From the NCBI GenBank assembly GCA_011634665.1, contig WAEK01000001.1, forward strand, positions 2,230,001 to 2,294,000: a DNA stretch of 64,000 bases, in the 5' to 3' direction. Numbering within the stretch: the stretch's first letter is position 1; each line of letters begins with the position of its first letter. A program made the position numbers and the translations under genes. Of this stretch, positions 37,165 through 50,124 are shown one piece after another. The notes beneath the pieces were generated by a model. The model had not been told where the DNA came from. It worked only from the letters and a program-made list of their open reading frames with translations, and searched no databases. Origin of the DNA: Mortierella sp. BCC40632 (Eukaryota > Mortierellomycota > Mortierellomycetes > Mortierellales > Mortierellaceae).

Positions 37165-37895
37165 GGAGAGAGGGATATGGTGAGTGGGGTGGTCAGTGCT
37201 ATCATTTTGGTGGTTGCTCAAAGACAGAAGTGGGCTACGGGGCGATGCTTTGGGAGAGACCTTAGTGAGAGAGTTAAGAATAGGAGAACCCTTGGTAGGT
37301 GGTGCGCGGAAATAAGTAATTTTAGACAGACGAAAGAAGGAAGACTCAGCAGGGCCAGTCAGACTCATTCTCTTTCTCTCTTTCTCTCACTCGCTCACAC
37401 ACAAGGCAAAGAAGTGGCAACCAAGGGCTGCCTGTTGATCGTGTGCAAAGTGAAACATTCTATCATCAGGCTGATTTGGAGCTGATGTCCGAAGGATAGA
37501 GAATGATGCGGACCAGGCACACGCCTCACATCAACACACAGGTACAATCAATACACAGGCACAACAACAACAAGAGAAGCATCTCGCACTGCTGAACCTT
37601 GATCACTTTCTTCTCTCAGTAGAACCACTGGCATGGTCCCAATTGCACAGTAAGGGGACCGATGTTCGTCTCCTCGCAGCAGGCCACAACGCAATCACAC
37701 AGCAGACAACACAGTACACACACAGAGCCTCTCTGTTTGAGTGAAGTGTAGGGTCAAGGGAAGGAGCTGAGGAGCAATTGTGTCCCATCGAATCCAAAGA
37801 ACGAACAGCCTTTGCTTCGGTCATTGTCCCCCCCCGCCGACAAAGGACCAATGCTTTCATCTCTTGTCAAAAGAAGGTTTTCTCATCTCGTTCTT

Positions 37896-37974
<79 letters not shown>

Positions 37975-38678
37975 CTCTCTTTCTTTTTCTCACCCTCTTC
38001 CTCGCTCTTTCTCTCTTTCTGTCTCCTCTCCTTCCTATTCTTTTCACCACTGTCCCTTCCACCCTTTCTCCCCCCCTCTCAACCCCGCTTTTGTCTACTG
38101 AACCTGCGCGCAACCGATGGTTGCGGTCGACCACCAATTTGGAACCACGTGCCAACGGCGACTATTTTCCCCCCCTCTCCCTTCTTTGCCGACTATCCTC
38201 TTGTTGTCAAGTCGCCGTTTTCCCTGTCTCTATTACCTTGCCACTTTTGTTCCCTCGCCTCCTGCACTACCCTGCCTCTGTTTCCTCCCTTGATATTGTC
38301 CCTTTGCTCGGTCACCTTTTCTTTCTATCTTTCTCTTTCTCTCGTCTCTCGGTCTCTTTTTATTCTTTCTTTCTTCGCTTTATGTCTTCCGATATCCTTT
38401 TTGTCCTGACAGAAATGGGCTTGGGCGGACAGGCACAAGGCACAGGCACAGGTAAGGCAAAAGAAGCGCGGTTCCATCCTGCGCCATGCTTGTCCATGCC
38501 CGCCGGTCGGCCTGCGTTGGCCTGGACTACAGTCGCTGGTTTGTCTCCGTCTGCAGCCCTTTTCTATCCGGTTCCTGTCAACACTAGCCATCTCGATCTC
38601 TGCCCATTCCTCAATCGTATGATTGCCCAATCCCTCAGCATCCTGTCTCCTTGTCCCACATGCTTGATCATTCGAATC

Positions 38679-38720
<42 letters not shown>

Positions 38721-39322
38721 ATTCTCTCTCTCGTTCTCTCCATCGAATCTCCTCCCTATTCCACCTGCCGGAGGACCTTCTCATTACCTCAAGAGTCACT
38801 TTCCACTTTTGGGTCTTTTTTTTTTCCTTCCTCTTTCCCCGGACTCTGCCTTAAACCACCATCACCACTACTCCTTCCACTGCCTTTTTTTTTTTCTGCC
38901 GCAGGCAAAGCTTGCCCTGTCGCGCCAACGCCCTTCTCCACAGCCCTCTTTCTTTCATCGTGTTCGCACCTATCACCAGGCGCCAGCTTGACCTTGCGAC
39001 ACTCCACTCCTGCGCCTCCTTACCCTTGGATTGTCGCGACCCGAGGGACACAGCTAGCGTGCTGACGCTTTGTCGCAACCCTTCCAGAGTCTCTTTCTTT
39101 TCACGCTCTCTTACACACTCTCCCACCCCTGCGCTTGCTCCTTGGCCCTTTTCTCTTGCACTGACTCATTCTTGACCAAATTTTGTTTTTTTTTTTTGCC
39201 CTTTTTTTTTGCCTTTGCTTGCCCTGTGCCCTTTTTTCCAACCTCTTCCACTTCTCCCCTCCACATCCTCGTCTCAACTCCTGCCCTCCCACCATCTCTG
39301 TGGACGAACCCTGTCGGCAACC
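36284..39322. other. Divergent intergenic region with long (CT)n tracts
   Basis: This lies between the syntaxin (-) and Ser-rich (+) start codons. It includes GA at about 37111-37165, a 71-base (CT)n at 37900-37970 and (CT)n at 38683-38717. A possible leader exon or short coding exon at 38382-38451 starts MSSDILFVLTEMG and ends at a GTAAGG donor; it could join in phase to 38905-39065 (76 residues) or belong to the 5' end of the next gene. The 417-codon ORF over 37812-39065 is mostly CT-repeat translation. Confidence 0.5.
37900..37970. repeat. (CT)n microsatellite, about 35 units
   Basis: An uninterrupted CT dinucleotide run on the plus strand, about 1.35 kb upstream of the next plus-strand start codon. 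Confidence 0.95.
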
Positions 39323-40653
39323 ATGGGTGGTCCTCAATTTCCCCTGAAAATAAAGACCTCGGCCCTGTTCCTCAAGGCCAAACACGCATTGTCGCTTCAT
39401 CGCAAGTCCTCGACTGGGCCTTCGGCGACATTGCCCACGACTGACTCGACGAGCGCCACCTCGCCCTCTTCCTTCTCCTGCTCTCTCAGTTCTGCAGCGA
39501 CAACCACAACATCGGCATCAACGACATTGCCGACAGCAACAATCAGTCAACCAAAGTCTAGCAGTATCGCTACGCGTCCAGGTACGGGTGTGGGCTCTGC
39601 TGCAACTGCTGGCCCGGGCTCGGGCTCTGGTAGCAATGCAGAAGGAAGCACAGCAGGCTCCGGTTTAGTTGTCAGCTCCTATTCAGACCCATTGTCGACT
39701 TCACCTTCATCCGCGTCTTCGGCAGCATCGATCTCGAGTCCATCTTCAGCCTCGTCTTCGACCTTGTCTTCACCTGTAACTTTTTCTCCCTCGACCTTGT
39801 CAACACCTGAACCAGAACGCTTGACCACTGTCTTGACCTCGACTTTGCCCGTGACAGTGGAGAGTGCTACCGTGGTCACTGAGAGCAAGACCAAACGCAG
39901 TAGACGGTTCAAGGTCGGGTCTTTTCAGCCATTCCGCGATCGATCTACCAGTCCTAGTCCGGCCGGGGGAGAAAAAACAAAAGTACGGACTCCGAAGAGC
40001 AAGCGGTCTTCTGTGAGTGGAGCATCGTCCATGTTCTCGGTTAACCCTTACTCGTCCTCATGGTCTCCTTCGGCATTGACGATCCTCCGGTCCCCACTCC
40101 GCGCGGGTTCGTTATCATACTCTTCTTCTTCTTCTTCAAGGATGAGAGTACCTGCACAAGACCCAAGCGCATTGTTGCTTCAACCGTTGCATAATTCGCC
40201 TGCTCCGAACTTGATCCTACAGCCAAGTCCAGCAGTGGATCTTGCGCCTTATTATGCTACAGGAACTCGACTGGCACGAGCAGGGGGTCTTCAGAGACGA
40301 TCTTCGACGGGCTCACTACAGACAACGCGAAATGGTCATTTTGTAGCGGTCATTGGTGTTCAAGGTAAGGGAAGAAGAGGAAGAAGGAGAAAAGAGAGCA
40401 ACAAGGGCCCTTTTTTTGCCGCCAACTCGTCTGTGACACCAGCCCCGTGCAGAGTTGCTATGTAGAGAGCTGTGGGAGAAGAGAGAGAGGAAGAGAGAGC
40501 GAGAGCGAGAGAAAGAGAGAAAGCGAGAGAAAAGAGAAACCGTGTATGTGTTTGAGTGTGTGTCGGATGCAGAGTGGCTGCAGGCATTCCTCATTGCCTC
40601 CTCTTTTTTTTTTTTTTTTGCAAGTGTACGGAAGAGTTCGAGCGGGCGGTTAA
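39323..40653 (+). CDS. Serine/threonine-rich protein of unknown function
   Basis: I do not recognise the family. The ATG at 39323 (CAACCATGGG) begins a basic N-terminus (LKIKTSALFLKAKHALSLHRK), followed by a long Ser/Thr/Ala/Pro-rich low-complexity stretch, a basic cluster SKTKRSRRFKVGSFQPFRDRS, a second one KTKVRTPKSKRSS, and a C-terminal part with RSPLRAGSLSYSS and LARAGGLQRRSSTGSL. There is no signal peptide or membrane helix. The basic SP/RS clusters look like phosphorylation sites. The unspliced frame runs to 40465, but a strong donor CAAG|GTAAGG after 40364 and a poly(T)-GCAAG acceptor before 40625 give an alternative 356-residue product ending VYGRVRAGG, which I prefer. Third positions support coding through 40364. 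The C-terminus is uncertain. Confidence 0.6.
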
Positions 40654-40963
40654 AGGAAGAAAGAAAAAAAGCAGCATATGTCATTATATTTTATTGTTTT
40701 AACAAACAAGCGTATCCCGAGGAGGAGAAAAAAAGAAGGAGAGGATGCAGTAAGATGTGCTCTGTGTGGGGCAAGCTAGCAAAGCAAGGTGGGAGTGGGC
40801 TTGGACGGGGCATTGTTGTGTGCGTGTGAGTGTGAGTGTGTAAGAAATGCTTGGCCCCGTTTCAAAGCGCGCCCAGGGAGAGAGAGAGAAAGAGAGGTTG
40901 GGACTGCTTGCGACTCGCTTTTTTCTTTCTTCCTTGTTCTTGTTCTTGCACTCGTCTTTCCTC

Positions 40964-41000
<37 letters not shown>

Positions 41001-41357
41001 TCAAAAAACGTGCCTTCTGACCTGTCTCTCTCTCTCTCTTTTTTTTCTTTATCTTTTCCCTCTCTCTTCTCTTTCTCTCTCTCTCACTTTTACTCCCGTT
41101 CATGCTCACGTCTGCTCTTTACTCCCGTTCTCTCCTCGATCACCTCCGTTCTCTCTCTCTCTTTCTTCTCTCTTTTCTCTCTTCTCTCGTCTCTTTTGAA
41201 CAACGGCTCGCTGATTCCAATCCGCCTTTTTTTTTTTTTTTTTTTTTCATTATTTTCCGCCCTCTTTCCCATCCACTCTCCCATCCACCTTTTTTTCCCC
41301 TTCTCCTTCACCCCTCACCCACTCATCTCTCAATCTCTAATTTCTCATTCCTTCCCC
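40654..41357 (+). promoter_or_regulatory. Pyrimidine-rich leader and promoter region of the F-box/WD40 gene
   Basis: Contains a (CTGT)n tract at 40965-41000, CT-rich blocks at about 41021-41190 and poly(T) at 41228-41247 on the sense strand just upstream of the ATG at 41358. No other gene is seen. Confidence 0.5.
40965..41000 (+). repeat. (CTGT)n tetranucleotide repeat
   Basis: Nine CTGT units in the leader region of the F-box/WD40 gene. Confidence 0.95.
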
Positions 41358-43112
41358 ATGGCTACACCACCTACTGCCAAACCCGTCGACCCAACTCCTA
41401 CTCATGCTCGTCCATCCGCGCCTCATCTCGACATGCTCCATTCCAACGACTCGGTCGACTCTTTACTCGACAACTCCATGGCCGCCCTTGCTGTTGTCCC
41501 TTCCCCCACTCATCACTCTGCCCTGGTCGACCAACATTATGCTTTGATGCTCCTGGGTCCTCGTCTAGACTTTTTATCAAAGCTACCCTATGAACTCGCT
41601 GTCTATATCCTTCACTTTGTCAATATGCATGACTTGACCAAAGTGGCCCGGATATCCAGGACCTGGAATCAATTTGCACGCGATAACGAGGTTTGGAAAA
41701 ACGTATTCATGGTTCAACAGGGATGGAAGATCCGACTCCCGTCCGTCCCGCGACTCTTGCCTAGTCCCGACCCAACCTTGTCTTTGTCATTGGAGGAACA
41801 ACAGCAGCAGCAGCAGCAGCAGCGACAGCAGCAACAGCATCGACAGCAGCGTTCACTGCAAAACCGGCTGCAGAAACCATCTGACGCCCAATCATCTACG
41901 CCGCCACCACTGCCACCATCACCACCGCCACCACTACAACAGCTATCAGAACAGCCATCAGAACAGCAACAGCAACAACAGCTACAGCTACAGCAACAAC
42001 AACAGCAACAGCAACAGCAGTGGCAATCCAGACCCCTCAACTGGAAATTGCTGTGCCATGAACGCAAGCAACTCGAGACACATTGGACTCGGCCACCCCC
42101 TAGAAAGACGCACCTCCTTGGCCATGCAGATAGTGTGTACTGTGTCCAGTTTGACCATGACAAGATCGTCACAGGATCAAGAGACTGCACCATCAATATC
42201 TGGGACCTACACACGCTCAAGTGTCTTCGAACCCTCACAGGTGGCCATACCATGTCGGTCCTCTGTCTTCAGTTTGATGACCGGATCATGGTCTCGGGTT
42301 CGTCTGATACGACAATTGTTGTCTGGGATATGGTCACCTACAAACCCGTTTCTCGTCTTCGTAGCCATACTGCTGGTGTACTCGACGTCTGCTTTGATGA
42401 CCAGTACATTGTGAGCTGTTCCAAGGACGCGACGATCAAGGTATGGGATGTCAAGACCCTGAACCTGGTTTGGACCATGACTGGTCATCGTGGACCCGTC
42501 AATGCTGTTCAACTTCATCGGGGTCAGGTCGTCTCGGCCTCGGGCGATGGCTTGGTCAAGCTTTGGAATGTGGGCACGGGCCAATGGGTCCGAGATTTCC
42601 GAGGCCACGAACGAGGCCTTGCCTGTGTTCAATTTGATGGCAAGACCATTGTCTCTGGTTCGAATGACCAGACGATCCGAGTGTGGGATGCAGCGACGGC
42701 GACCTGTCTCAAGGTGTTGCATGGACACAAGAATCTGGTGCGAACGCTTCATTTTGAAAAAAACAGGATTGTGAGTGGAAGTTATGACAACACGGTCAAG
42801 GTCTGGGATCTGACCACAGGCGAATGCACGTTGGATCTCAAGAATGGACACAGCAGTTGGGTCTTTGACGTGCAATTTTCGGCGAGCCGCATCATCAGGT
42901 ACGACCTTGAGTTCGATCCGCCTATTTTTTGAGGCCATCTCCTTTTGTTCGCGTGAATGTCAATGATACTCCATTACAGGATTGCTCACCCCATTCCACT
43001 CGTTGTTTTGCACCCCTCTTTTTTTTTTAAAAAAAAAAATAGCACATCGCAAGACAAAAATATTATCGTTTGGGACTTTGCTGGCGATCTGGATGTCCGA
43101 CTCTTTGGCTAA
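41358..43112 (+). CDS. F-box and WD40-repeat protein (SCF substrate receptor)
   Basis: Two exons, 41358-42898 and 43043-43112, giving 536 residues. An F-box lies at about residues 70-118 (LDFLSKLPYELAVYILHFV to NEVWKNVF), followed by a Pro/Gln-rich linker with several polyQ runs (about 147-235), then seven WD repeats from GHADSVYCVQFDHDKIV onward, with blades ending INIWD, IVVWD, IKVWD, VKLWN, IRVWD, VKVWD and IIVWD. This is the layout of beta-TrCP, Met30 and Cdc4-like SCF receptors, which bind Skp1 through the F-box and phospho-substrates through the propeller. The last blade is split by the intron (donor CAG|GTACGA; acceptor after a poly(A)-TAG). The ATG at 41358 has good context (CCCCATGGC). 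The Q-rich linker is much longer than in yeast Met30. The substrate cannot be told. Confidence 0.93.
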
Positions 43113-43540
43113 AATGCGAAAAGAGAAATGAAGGGAGCCCTGACAAAAAAAAAAAGAAAGAAAGAAAGAAAAGAAAAAAAAAATGCAGAAGAAAGGGGTT
43201 GGGGAAATGGTTCTCAAGTCTCCCTTTCTTTCCCCCATCTCATCTTGGAAAAAAAAAAAAAAGGCTCTCTCTCTCTCTCCCTCTCTCTTTTTTTTTTCCC
43301 TCTTTTCCTCTTTTTTTATTTTTTTTTTTTTTTTTTTTCTTCTCATTCATGAGACCAGTTTCAATAAACTCTTTTATCTTTTTGTTCTCTCCCCTAGACT
43401 CTTGTTTCTGCTTAATCAATCTCTCTCTCTCTTTTTTACTCTACACTGCAGCTTGTACCATAGCCATCCCTCCCCCTCCTCACTCTCTTTTCTCAGCCAA
43501 AAAAAAAAAAAAAAAAAAAGTCCGACTTTTTATAGCTCAC

Positions 43541-43572
<32 letters not shown>

Positions 43573-43841
43573 GAAAGCAAACACACACACTCACACTCTC
43601 ACACATATGTCCATGCATCCTGGTCCGTTCACGAATGGGTCTTTGTTGTTTGATATATACATTTATTCGCTGCATCTTCTTATCGCTGGGGAGGGGAATT
43701 ATGTGTCAGTTATGGACTTTGTAAGGGGGGGGATAGAGAAGGGGTAGAGCGAGTGAGCGAGCAGAGCGAAAGAGAGAGAGAGGCGAGAGAAGTGATCGGC
43801 CGATCCCATCTCGTAAGGAAGGGGAAGAAGAAAAAAAAATA
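43113..43841. other. Convergent 3' spacer with poly(T) and poly(A) runs
   Basis: The 3' ends of the F-box/WD40 gene (+) and the 1,155-residue gene (-) face each other. Poly(T) lies at about 43318-43339 and poly(A) at about 43501-43519 and 43543-43571. ORFs are low complexity only. Confidence 0.7.
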
Positions 43842-46800
43842 TTACTCCTGGATCGCTACAACTTCTTCCTTTTGAATTCGTTCACCATTCTTTTCTTCCG
43901 TCTCATCCACCTCAACCACGGCAACCACTTTTTGTTCCAACACACCTCGTTCTTCCCAAAAGGAAATCTGTCGTCGGATCTTGCCCAATGTCTTCATCTC
44001 CAATTGAGCCTTGATCCGCTCCAGTTGTTCCTGCTTACGTTTGGCATCATCCACCAACAATCGTTTCTTGTGTCGTCTAGGCAAAGAGCTAGACACTCTT
44101 GAACTCGACGAACGGTCATAGCCTGACCTCGTTGGATTCTCCTTCAAAAGATCCTCCTCCGCTGAATATAAGAGCGAGTCCAGATCGGTTGGGGTAATGG
44201 GTGACTCGATGGTCGAGCCTTGAGAATAGTCCGAATCATGGTCATCCTCTGCTTCGCTACTTCCCTCAGAGCCACTACTACCACTACTATAGTGAGCTGT
44301 TGAGATGGTCAATGACAAAGGACGGTAGGCAGGAGAAGGCGATAGTGGGGTGGATATGGTGGCTGAATGATATTGCTTTCGGACTAGGCCTTGGGCGTCC
44401 TCCCGTTCGACTTGGTTGACATCTTTATCTTGTTCTTGCTCCTGTTCTTGCTCCTGCTGTCTCTCCACCACCTCCTCTTCTTCTTCTTCTTCCTCTTCTT
44501 CTTCGGCACTGCTTTCTTTTTCAGAACTGTTAACGACCTCGGTCTCCCTGCAGCCTTGTTTCGACTCGTCCATCAGGGTGACGGGTGGCTTTGAAGTGGT
44601 CTCAAGCGTTTCTGGCGTTGCTGCTGCACCCCTTGTCATGTCGTTCTCCTGATTCAAGGCCGTCTTCTCGGCAAGTGTGGTGTTCATCCCGACTTTTGGA
44701 ACGGGTGCCGCTCTGTGGATGGTTGGATATGTCTCTTTTTCTTCTTTTTCTTCTTCATCCTCATTCTCTTCTTCTTCTTCTTCTTCTTCTTCTTCGGCCG
44801 AGCCAGGAGAACAAGTCGGCATGTGAATGGTTTCTTGAGTCGCCTCGGTTGTCAAGGGATCCGTGTCCTTGCTTATGTTCTGGTTCGAGTTTGGGTCCTG
44901 GTCAGAGTCCTCCCTTTCTTCAACACCAGAGAATAGATCCGACGACGGGTGGGTGTCAACAGCGACGACGACCTCCTCCACAGAATCAAGACAAAGAGGA
45001 GGAACCACACGAAGATGGCCCTCCGTGTCTGCTATATCCTGTGCGCTACCGTCTCCTTCGATTCCAGCGTCTGACCCCTTTTCCCCTTTGAGCTCCATTG
45101 GCAAGGTCAAGTTCGGGCTCCTCATTGGCTTTTGTCGCTGAGAAGGATGGCTATTGCTTTGGCTATTCTTGTCATTTTCATCTTGCTCTTTGTCCGAATC
45201 CTCTTTGGACGGGACCCAACCTTCGGCAGTAGACGAACCAGAGGACAGTCTTCGAAACGATTCTTCCACTTCGCGTACAAAAGAGTCGGTCGAGACAGGC
45301 GTATGGAGACCTAATGCATGGAGTGGATGGTAGATTCCCATGGCTCCAAGCACTCCCTTGTCCTCTGAACCTCCATCTACCTCTTTTAATAGGTCGGAAG
45401 GTCTTCTCTTTGGCATTGGCTTCTGGGTGTGGGTGTGGTCAAAGGTGGACTGGATCCCTGCTGTCCGGAGTGGGACTGATGCCTGAACAGGGACCTTTGA
45501 GTGTGCCTGTCTTGGTTGACTATGACCTCGTGCGAGGACATGTGTGGATGCAGAAAGCGGATCCATAGTGTCTTGTGGGCTTGACAAAGGTTCTTCCTCT
45601 GCTGAATCGCTCTCTTCTGCTTGCTCATCGCTCTTGAGCGGGGAAATGCGAGAGTGATCAGGTGAAGGAGTGGAAGCTGCCTCTGCCAGGTCCATTTCAA
45701 GCCTTGATTGCGAAGCTCGATCTCGAGCGACGGTGATGGGGATTGGATGAGGGATGACCTTGGAGGGATTAAAGTCGCGATTGGTGTCCTCGGTCATCTC
45801 TTCTTGAATGGGCTGTGTCTTTCTAAACGAGTCGACGAGTGGCATAGGAGAGGCGATCCTGTCGGACAACTCGACTTCAGTAGAAAGACCAAAATGAGTG
45901 CTAACAGGTCTTTTCCGCCCAAAAAGAAACCTGGGCAGTTGGACTCTGTTCTTTGGTGGAGAGGAAGATGAAGGCGAAGAAGTAGAAACTGATCCGGAAA
46001 CAGACATGGGTCTGCCTATTCTTTTGACACCATTCAAAGAGTCGGACACCTCTGGAGAGAGATCGGATCCATCGTCGATGTCGTCCTCGGTTTCGCTTAC
46101 AGCTCCCAGAAGAGTCTCTTCGAGTTTGGACCCGTTTTGAACAAAAGATTCTTTGACAGAAGCAACAACAAGACAGGCCATGGCTCGAGAGCAGTGTTGG
46201 CACCACCTGTCACTTTGATGTTGTTGCTCATGCTGCTGTAGCTGTCGAGACGCTGCTGAAGCCCCAGAAATGGATGCATTAAAATTAGATGAGGGAGACT
46301 GCGTAAACGAAGAGGCAAGAGAAGAAACAGAGGCTCTCTTCCGGATTTGGTTCTGTGGAGATGGATACTGTTCCCGTCCCTCCGCTAGAATGGTCCGACC
46401 TAGTTCCACGTTTTGCTGTTCTAGGACCTCCAGTCGAGCACGCGTGCGTCGGTGATGTGAATGCCCTGCATGCGAGCATGGGCCTCCAAACATGACTTGG
46501 CCCAGTTTGGCAAGCCATCGCGCTCCCGAGACCGAGGCCTCTGAAACCGCGGTAGCGGCTGGATTTTTTTCGAAACCGAATGAAGAATCCTTTGCGGATG
46601 AAAATATGCTTGTTCGACCGGTTACAGAGAGATGATCTATGCCGTTGTCAGACTCAAGATGGGTCTGTAGTTGCAATCCAGAGGCTCTTGCACAAAAGAT
46701 GGCTATTGTCAATAAGGACTTTGCAGATCTTGATATCGGATAGGCTGGGTTGTCGAGGACACATTTTCCAATGTGCATGTTCTCACTCAAGTAAACGTCT

Positions 46801-47549
46801 GCTGCAGAGAGGGCTGCAGGAGGAATATCTGCATTTTCAACTCTTGTGCGAGATCGAGACAAATGCTGGCGTCGCAGGGCGATGGATTTTTCTCCCTCTG
46901 TGTGAACACATTCACAGGTGATGGGGTCAGCAAAGTCGAGAGGACTCCTTTTAGCGACATAGAGACATAGTCGGATGATTTCTTGTGCATTCAACCGATC
47001 AAAGTCCTGGATATCTAGTTGCTGGAATGCTGTCGATGTATCTGTAAACGAGATCCGGTTGGACCGTGGTGCTGATGAAGACCCTGTAGCTGGTCTTGAT
47101 GTAGACAGTGATAGCGAGTGCTGCTGATGGAGATGGAGGAATGACTGATTGATGGACCGCCTTCTCGGCTCAGCAAGTGTGGTGGGGTCTAGAAGAGAAA
47201 AGAAAATGATAATATGAGATTAGTTGGTTCTAAACATCTATAGGGATCATATCATCCTTTTGTAATAATTAGTTGTTACCTCGATGCTGTAGAACCTGTG
47301 CTGAGATATAGAGAATGTGATCCGCAATTTCCCTTGGAATCTCTATAGGAAAAGATCCAGTGTATGAACAAGAGATGTCAGTAAAAAGTGCAGTGTGGAG
47401 ATCGTTGGATGGAAATGTAGTTGCCTGTCTATTTGTGCAGCTGATCGTCGAGCCACCAAGTGTTGAGCGGACGGATGGCCACTCGACGTACCTCGTTTTT
47501 GTCTTTGGATGATGTACTGGCGGAGCCAGAGCGGCAGCAAGTAGTCCAT
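43842..47549 (-). CDS. Large unknown protein, acidic low-complexity with C-terminal coiled coil
   Basis: No family is recognised. Three exons, 47549-47492, 47342-47280 and 47188-43842, keep phase and give 1,155 residues. The N-terminus is short and amphipathic (MDYLLPLWLRQYIIQRQKR) followed by EIPREIADHILYISAQVLQHR. A folded-looking part (about residues 90-240) has QEIIRLCLYVAKRSPLDFADP and SAKSLLTIAIFCARASGLQ, then a His/Cys patch (PCSHAGHSHHRR) and WCQHCSRAMACL, possibly metal-binding. The middle is Ser/Glu-rich with repeated GAA/GAG runs encoding poly-Glu and an EQEQEQEQD block. The end (HKKRLLVDDAKRKQEQLERIK) predicts a coiled coil. No clear transmembrane helix is seen. Stable open frame over 3.3 kb and non-repetitive segments argue for a real gene. 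Exons 1 and 2 rest on splice logic only. Confidence 0.8.
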
Positions 47550-47653
47550 CTAGGGCGACCGTCAAGATCAGAGCAAGGTGGAACAGGCAGCAGCAAGGGT
47601 ACCAGGAATGAAGCTGGGTGTGAGATGTGAGAACCGGGGGCAGACGGAGAAGA

Positions 47654-47686
<33 letters not shown>

Positions 47687-48827
47687 AGAATGAGGAAGAG
47701 GAAGAAGAGTAAGAAACCAAAGAACAGGAAACAACAAAAAAAAAAAAAGGGCGGCGCTTTCCACTCTAGAGCCCTGGAGACCACAGAGAGGCTAGTCACG
47801 GTCACGACAAATGGCTAAGCTTGGGCGGAACTAGCTTTGTAATAAATGGAGGCAAGGCTACGATTGGTCTTGATTCGCAAGCCTCATTCTTTGCGCATCC
47901 AATCTGGTGGCGCCGTCTTTTCTCTCCTTTCTCTTCTCTTCTCTCTCTCTCTATTGTCTTTTTGCTTTTTCGGACACATTTCGCTTGAGTGGAGCCAGTC
48001 AGCGCTCGCGTGAAGTATACTGGGCGCGCCTCTCCTTTTGTTCCCGCCGAGCCATGTGCTTAAAAAGCCATGATGCTCGCTCATTTGTGGTCCATCTCTC
48101 TTTTCTTTCTTTCCTTTTCTCTGACGCTCTTTGAACACGTCCAACTCGCAACTCTGTGCTCGGGTCTCTCCCCCACCGGTCTCTCTGAAGCGACAAAACA
48201 AGCCAGCCAGGTAGGCCCCTGCGCAAGCAAGGAAAAAAAGTCACCGAGTGTCATCGTCTAAATGAAAACCGCGTGGCGCACGGCGTCTTGCTCTGGGAAC
48301 AATCTGCTGGCCTGCCCACTGACCCGTAGAACGAAATACGTCCGCATGGATACGACACGTCCACTGATCCAGTGATGATAGCCTTTTACAGGTTAGAATT
48401 CTAGACCAGACGCGACAAATAGCTAGGGTTGAGTCGCGCTCATGGTTCGTGGTTCACTATAGGATGGCGCCTACGGACACAAGCTGGAGACCATGCGAGT
48501 ATCTCGAGGTTGTGCATGAGCAGAATGGGAAAGGGGAAGCAAAGGAAAGGGGGTGCGTCTGTCTGTCTGTATGTTTGTGCGTGCAGGAATGCTCAGCGAT
48601 CATGCCCTTTGTTGACTTCTCTTTGTTGGATGGGTAGATGGTCAAACAATGCACGTATCTCTCCCCCAATGTTCTTTCGGATTCGATTCCCTGTCCTCCG
48701 TCTCTTCTCCTCGTCTGTTTACTCTCCCCTGCTTGACTCTTTGCGATTCGTCTTTTACACCTCCTCCCCTGACTCGATGATGCTCCTCTGCCAATTCCCC
48801 CTTCCTTCTCTGTCCCTCTCTTTTCGT

Positions 48828-48860
<33 letters not shown>

Positions 48861-50089
48861 CTTGTTTTCATGCAACGTGCGTTTCTCGAGTGAGGAGACA
48901 CAGTGTATGTGAGAGTGTATCTGTGAACCTTTGTTCTTCTGGCGCACGGCATTGGACGAGCTCCCCTCCTCCCACCCAAGCTGCGAATGACCGAGCGGAC
49001 AGACAACGGGTGGGGTGGCCTATCGAGGTCATGGGGTGTGCTGACCGAGTTAAAGAAAGAAAGAGAGAGAGCAAGCCCTGGCCCGAGACGAATTTTGTCC
49101 CGCTCCCCGCAATAAATGAAGCAATATTGCGCGTAAGGTTGCACAGGAGAGCCTCGCCATGGGGTGTGTACTCCTCCCCCACCCATCTCGTCCCATCCCC
49201 CAGCCGCATGCGTCTGTTGCTCTCCTCTCTCCACCCGCGGACGGGCATGCGTCGAGTGTGCAAACCTTGTTTTCTTTTTGTAGTGGTAGCCCCTTTGTTG
49301 TTTCATGAGGTGTTCATTCATGAGCATAATCAAAACCTGCCCATCTCGCTATACTCCATTAAGAAGGTTGCGCTGAATAAGAGCCAACTCTGTCAATGTC
49401 TGTGTACCTGCTCTCTTGTACACCACTGCCATGCCATGCCATGCGGCTCCCTTCTTTTTTTCTCCTTCTCTCTTTCTCTTCCTTCCCCCTTTCTCCTCCT
49501 CTCTTCCTCCTAGCCATGCTCGTCTAGCGAGTTCATCGGTCAACAAGCTTTGCCCTGCCTTGCCCTGCCTTGCCCTGCTCTGCCCTGGCGGACTCGACCT
49601 TGACACTTGGCTGGCCTCTCTCCTTCTCCTCCCCCCGTTTGCGCTGATTCGCCCTCGCTCCAGGATCCGGTCTCAATTCAATCAGAGAGTCGGGTCAAGG
49701 GACGAGAAAGTCTCGCTCACTCCGCCCTCCTATCCAATCGATCGAAATCCCTAGTCTGGTCTGACCGGTCTTATCTGTCGTGGAAGAGGACAAGAGAAGA
49801 GAGATGAGCTCCTCCAAGAGGATCCAGGGGCACAAGGAATTAATAATAATAATAATATGATAAAAAAGAGTAGGGGTGAGGAGGCCAGGATCAAGGAGGT
49901 GAGGGTTACCACAGCCATGGATGCTGGGCTCTTTGCCGGCTGTGCATTCGTCCCCAGGAGAGTAGATTCCTGGGAAGGATAAGAAAAGAAGGTACGTCGT
50001 AAAAAAAATAGTAATAATATTGCCATCATTTGCTCCAGTAGATGTAGACTCTCCAACCTCAACACTTGAGCTTTCTACCAGGTACATTT

Positions 50090-50124
<35 letters not shown>

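Noticed and set aside
37812..39065. 417-codon plus-strand ORF
   Set aside because: Mostly CT-repeat translation; only the pieces at 38382-38451 and 38905-39065 look possibly exonic.
42207..42938. 243-codon minus-strand ORF
   Set aside because: Antisense of the WD40 propeller exon.
48755..49513. Overlapping ORFs of 207 (+), 192 (-) and 131 (-) codons
   Set aside because: Open on both strands in several frames with no domain or splice support; likely composition-driven.
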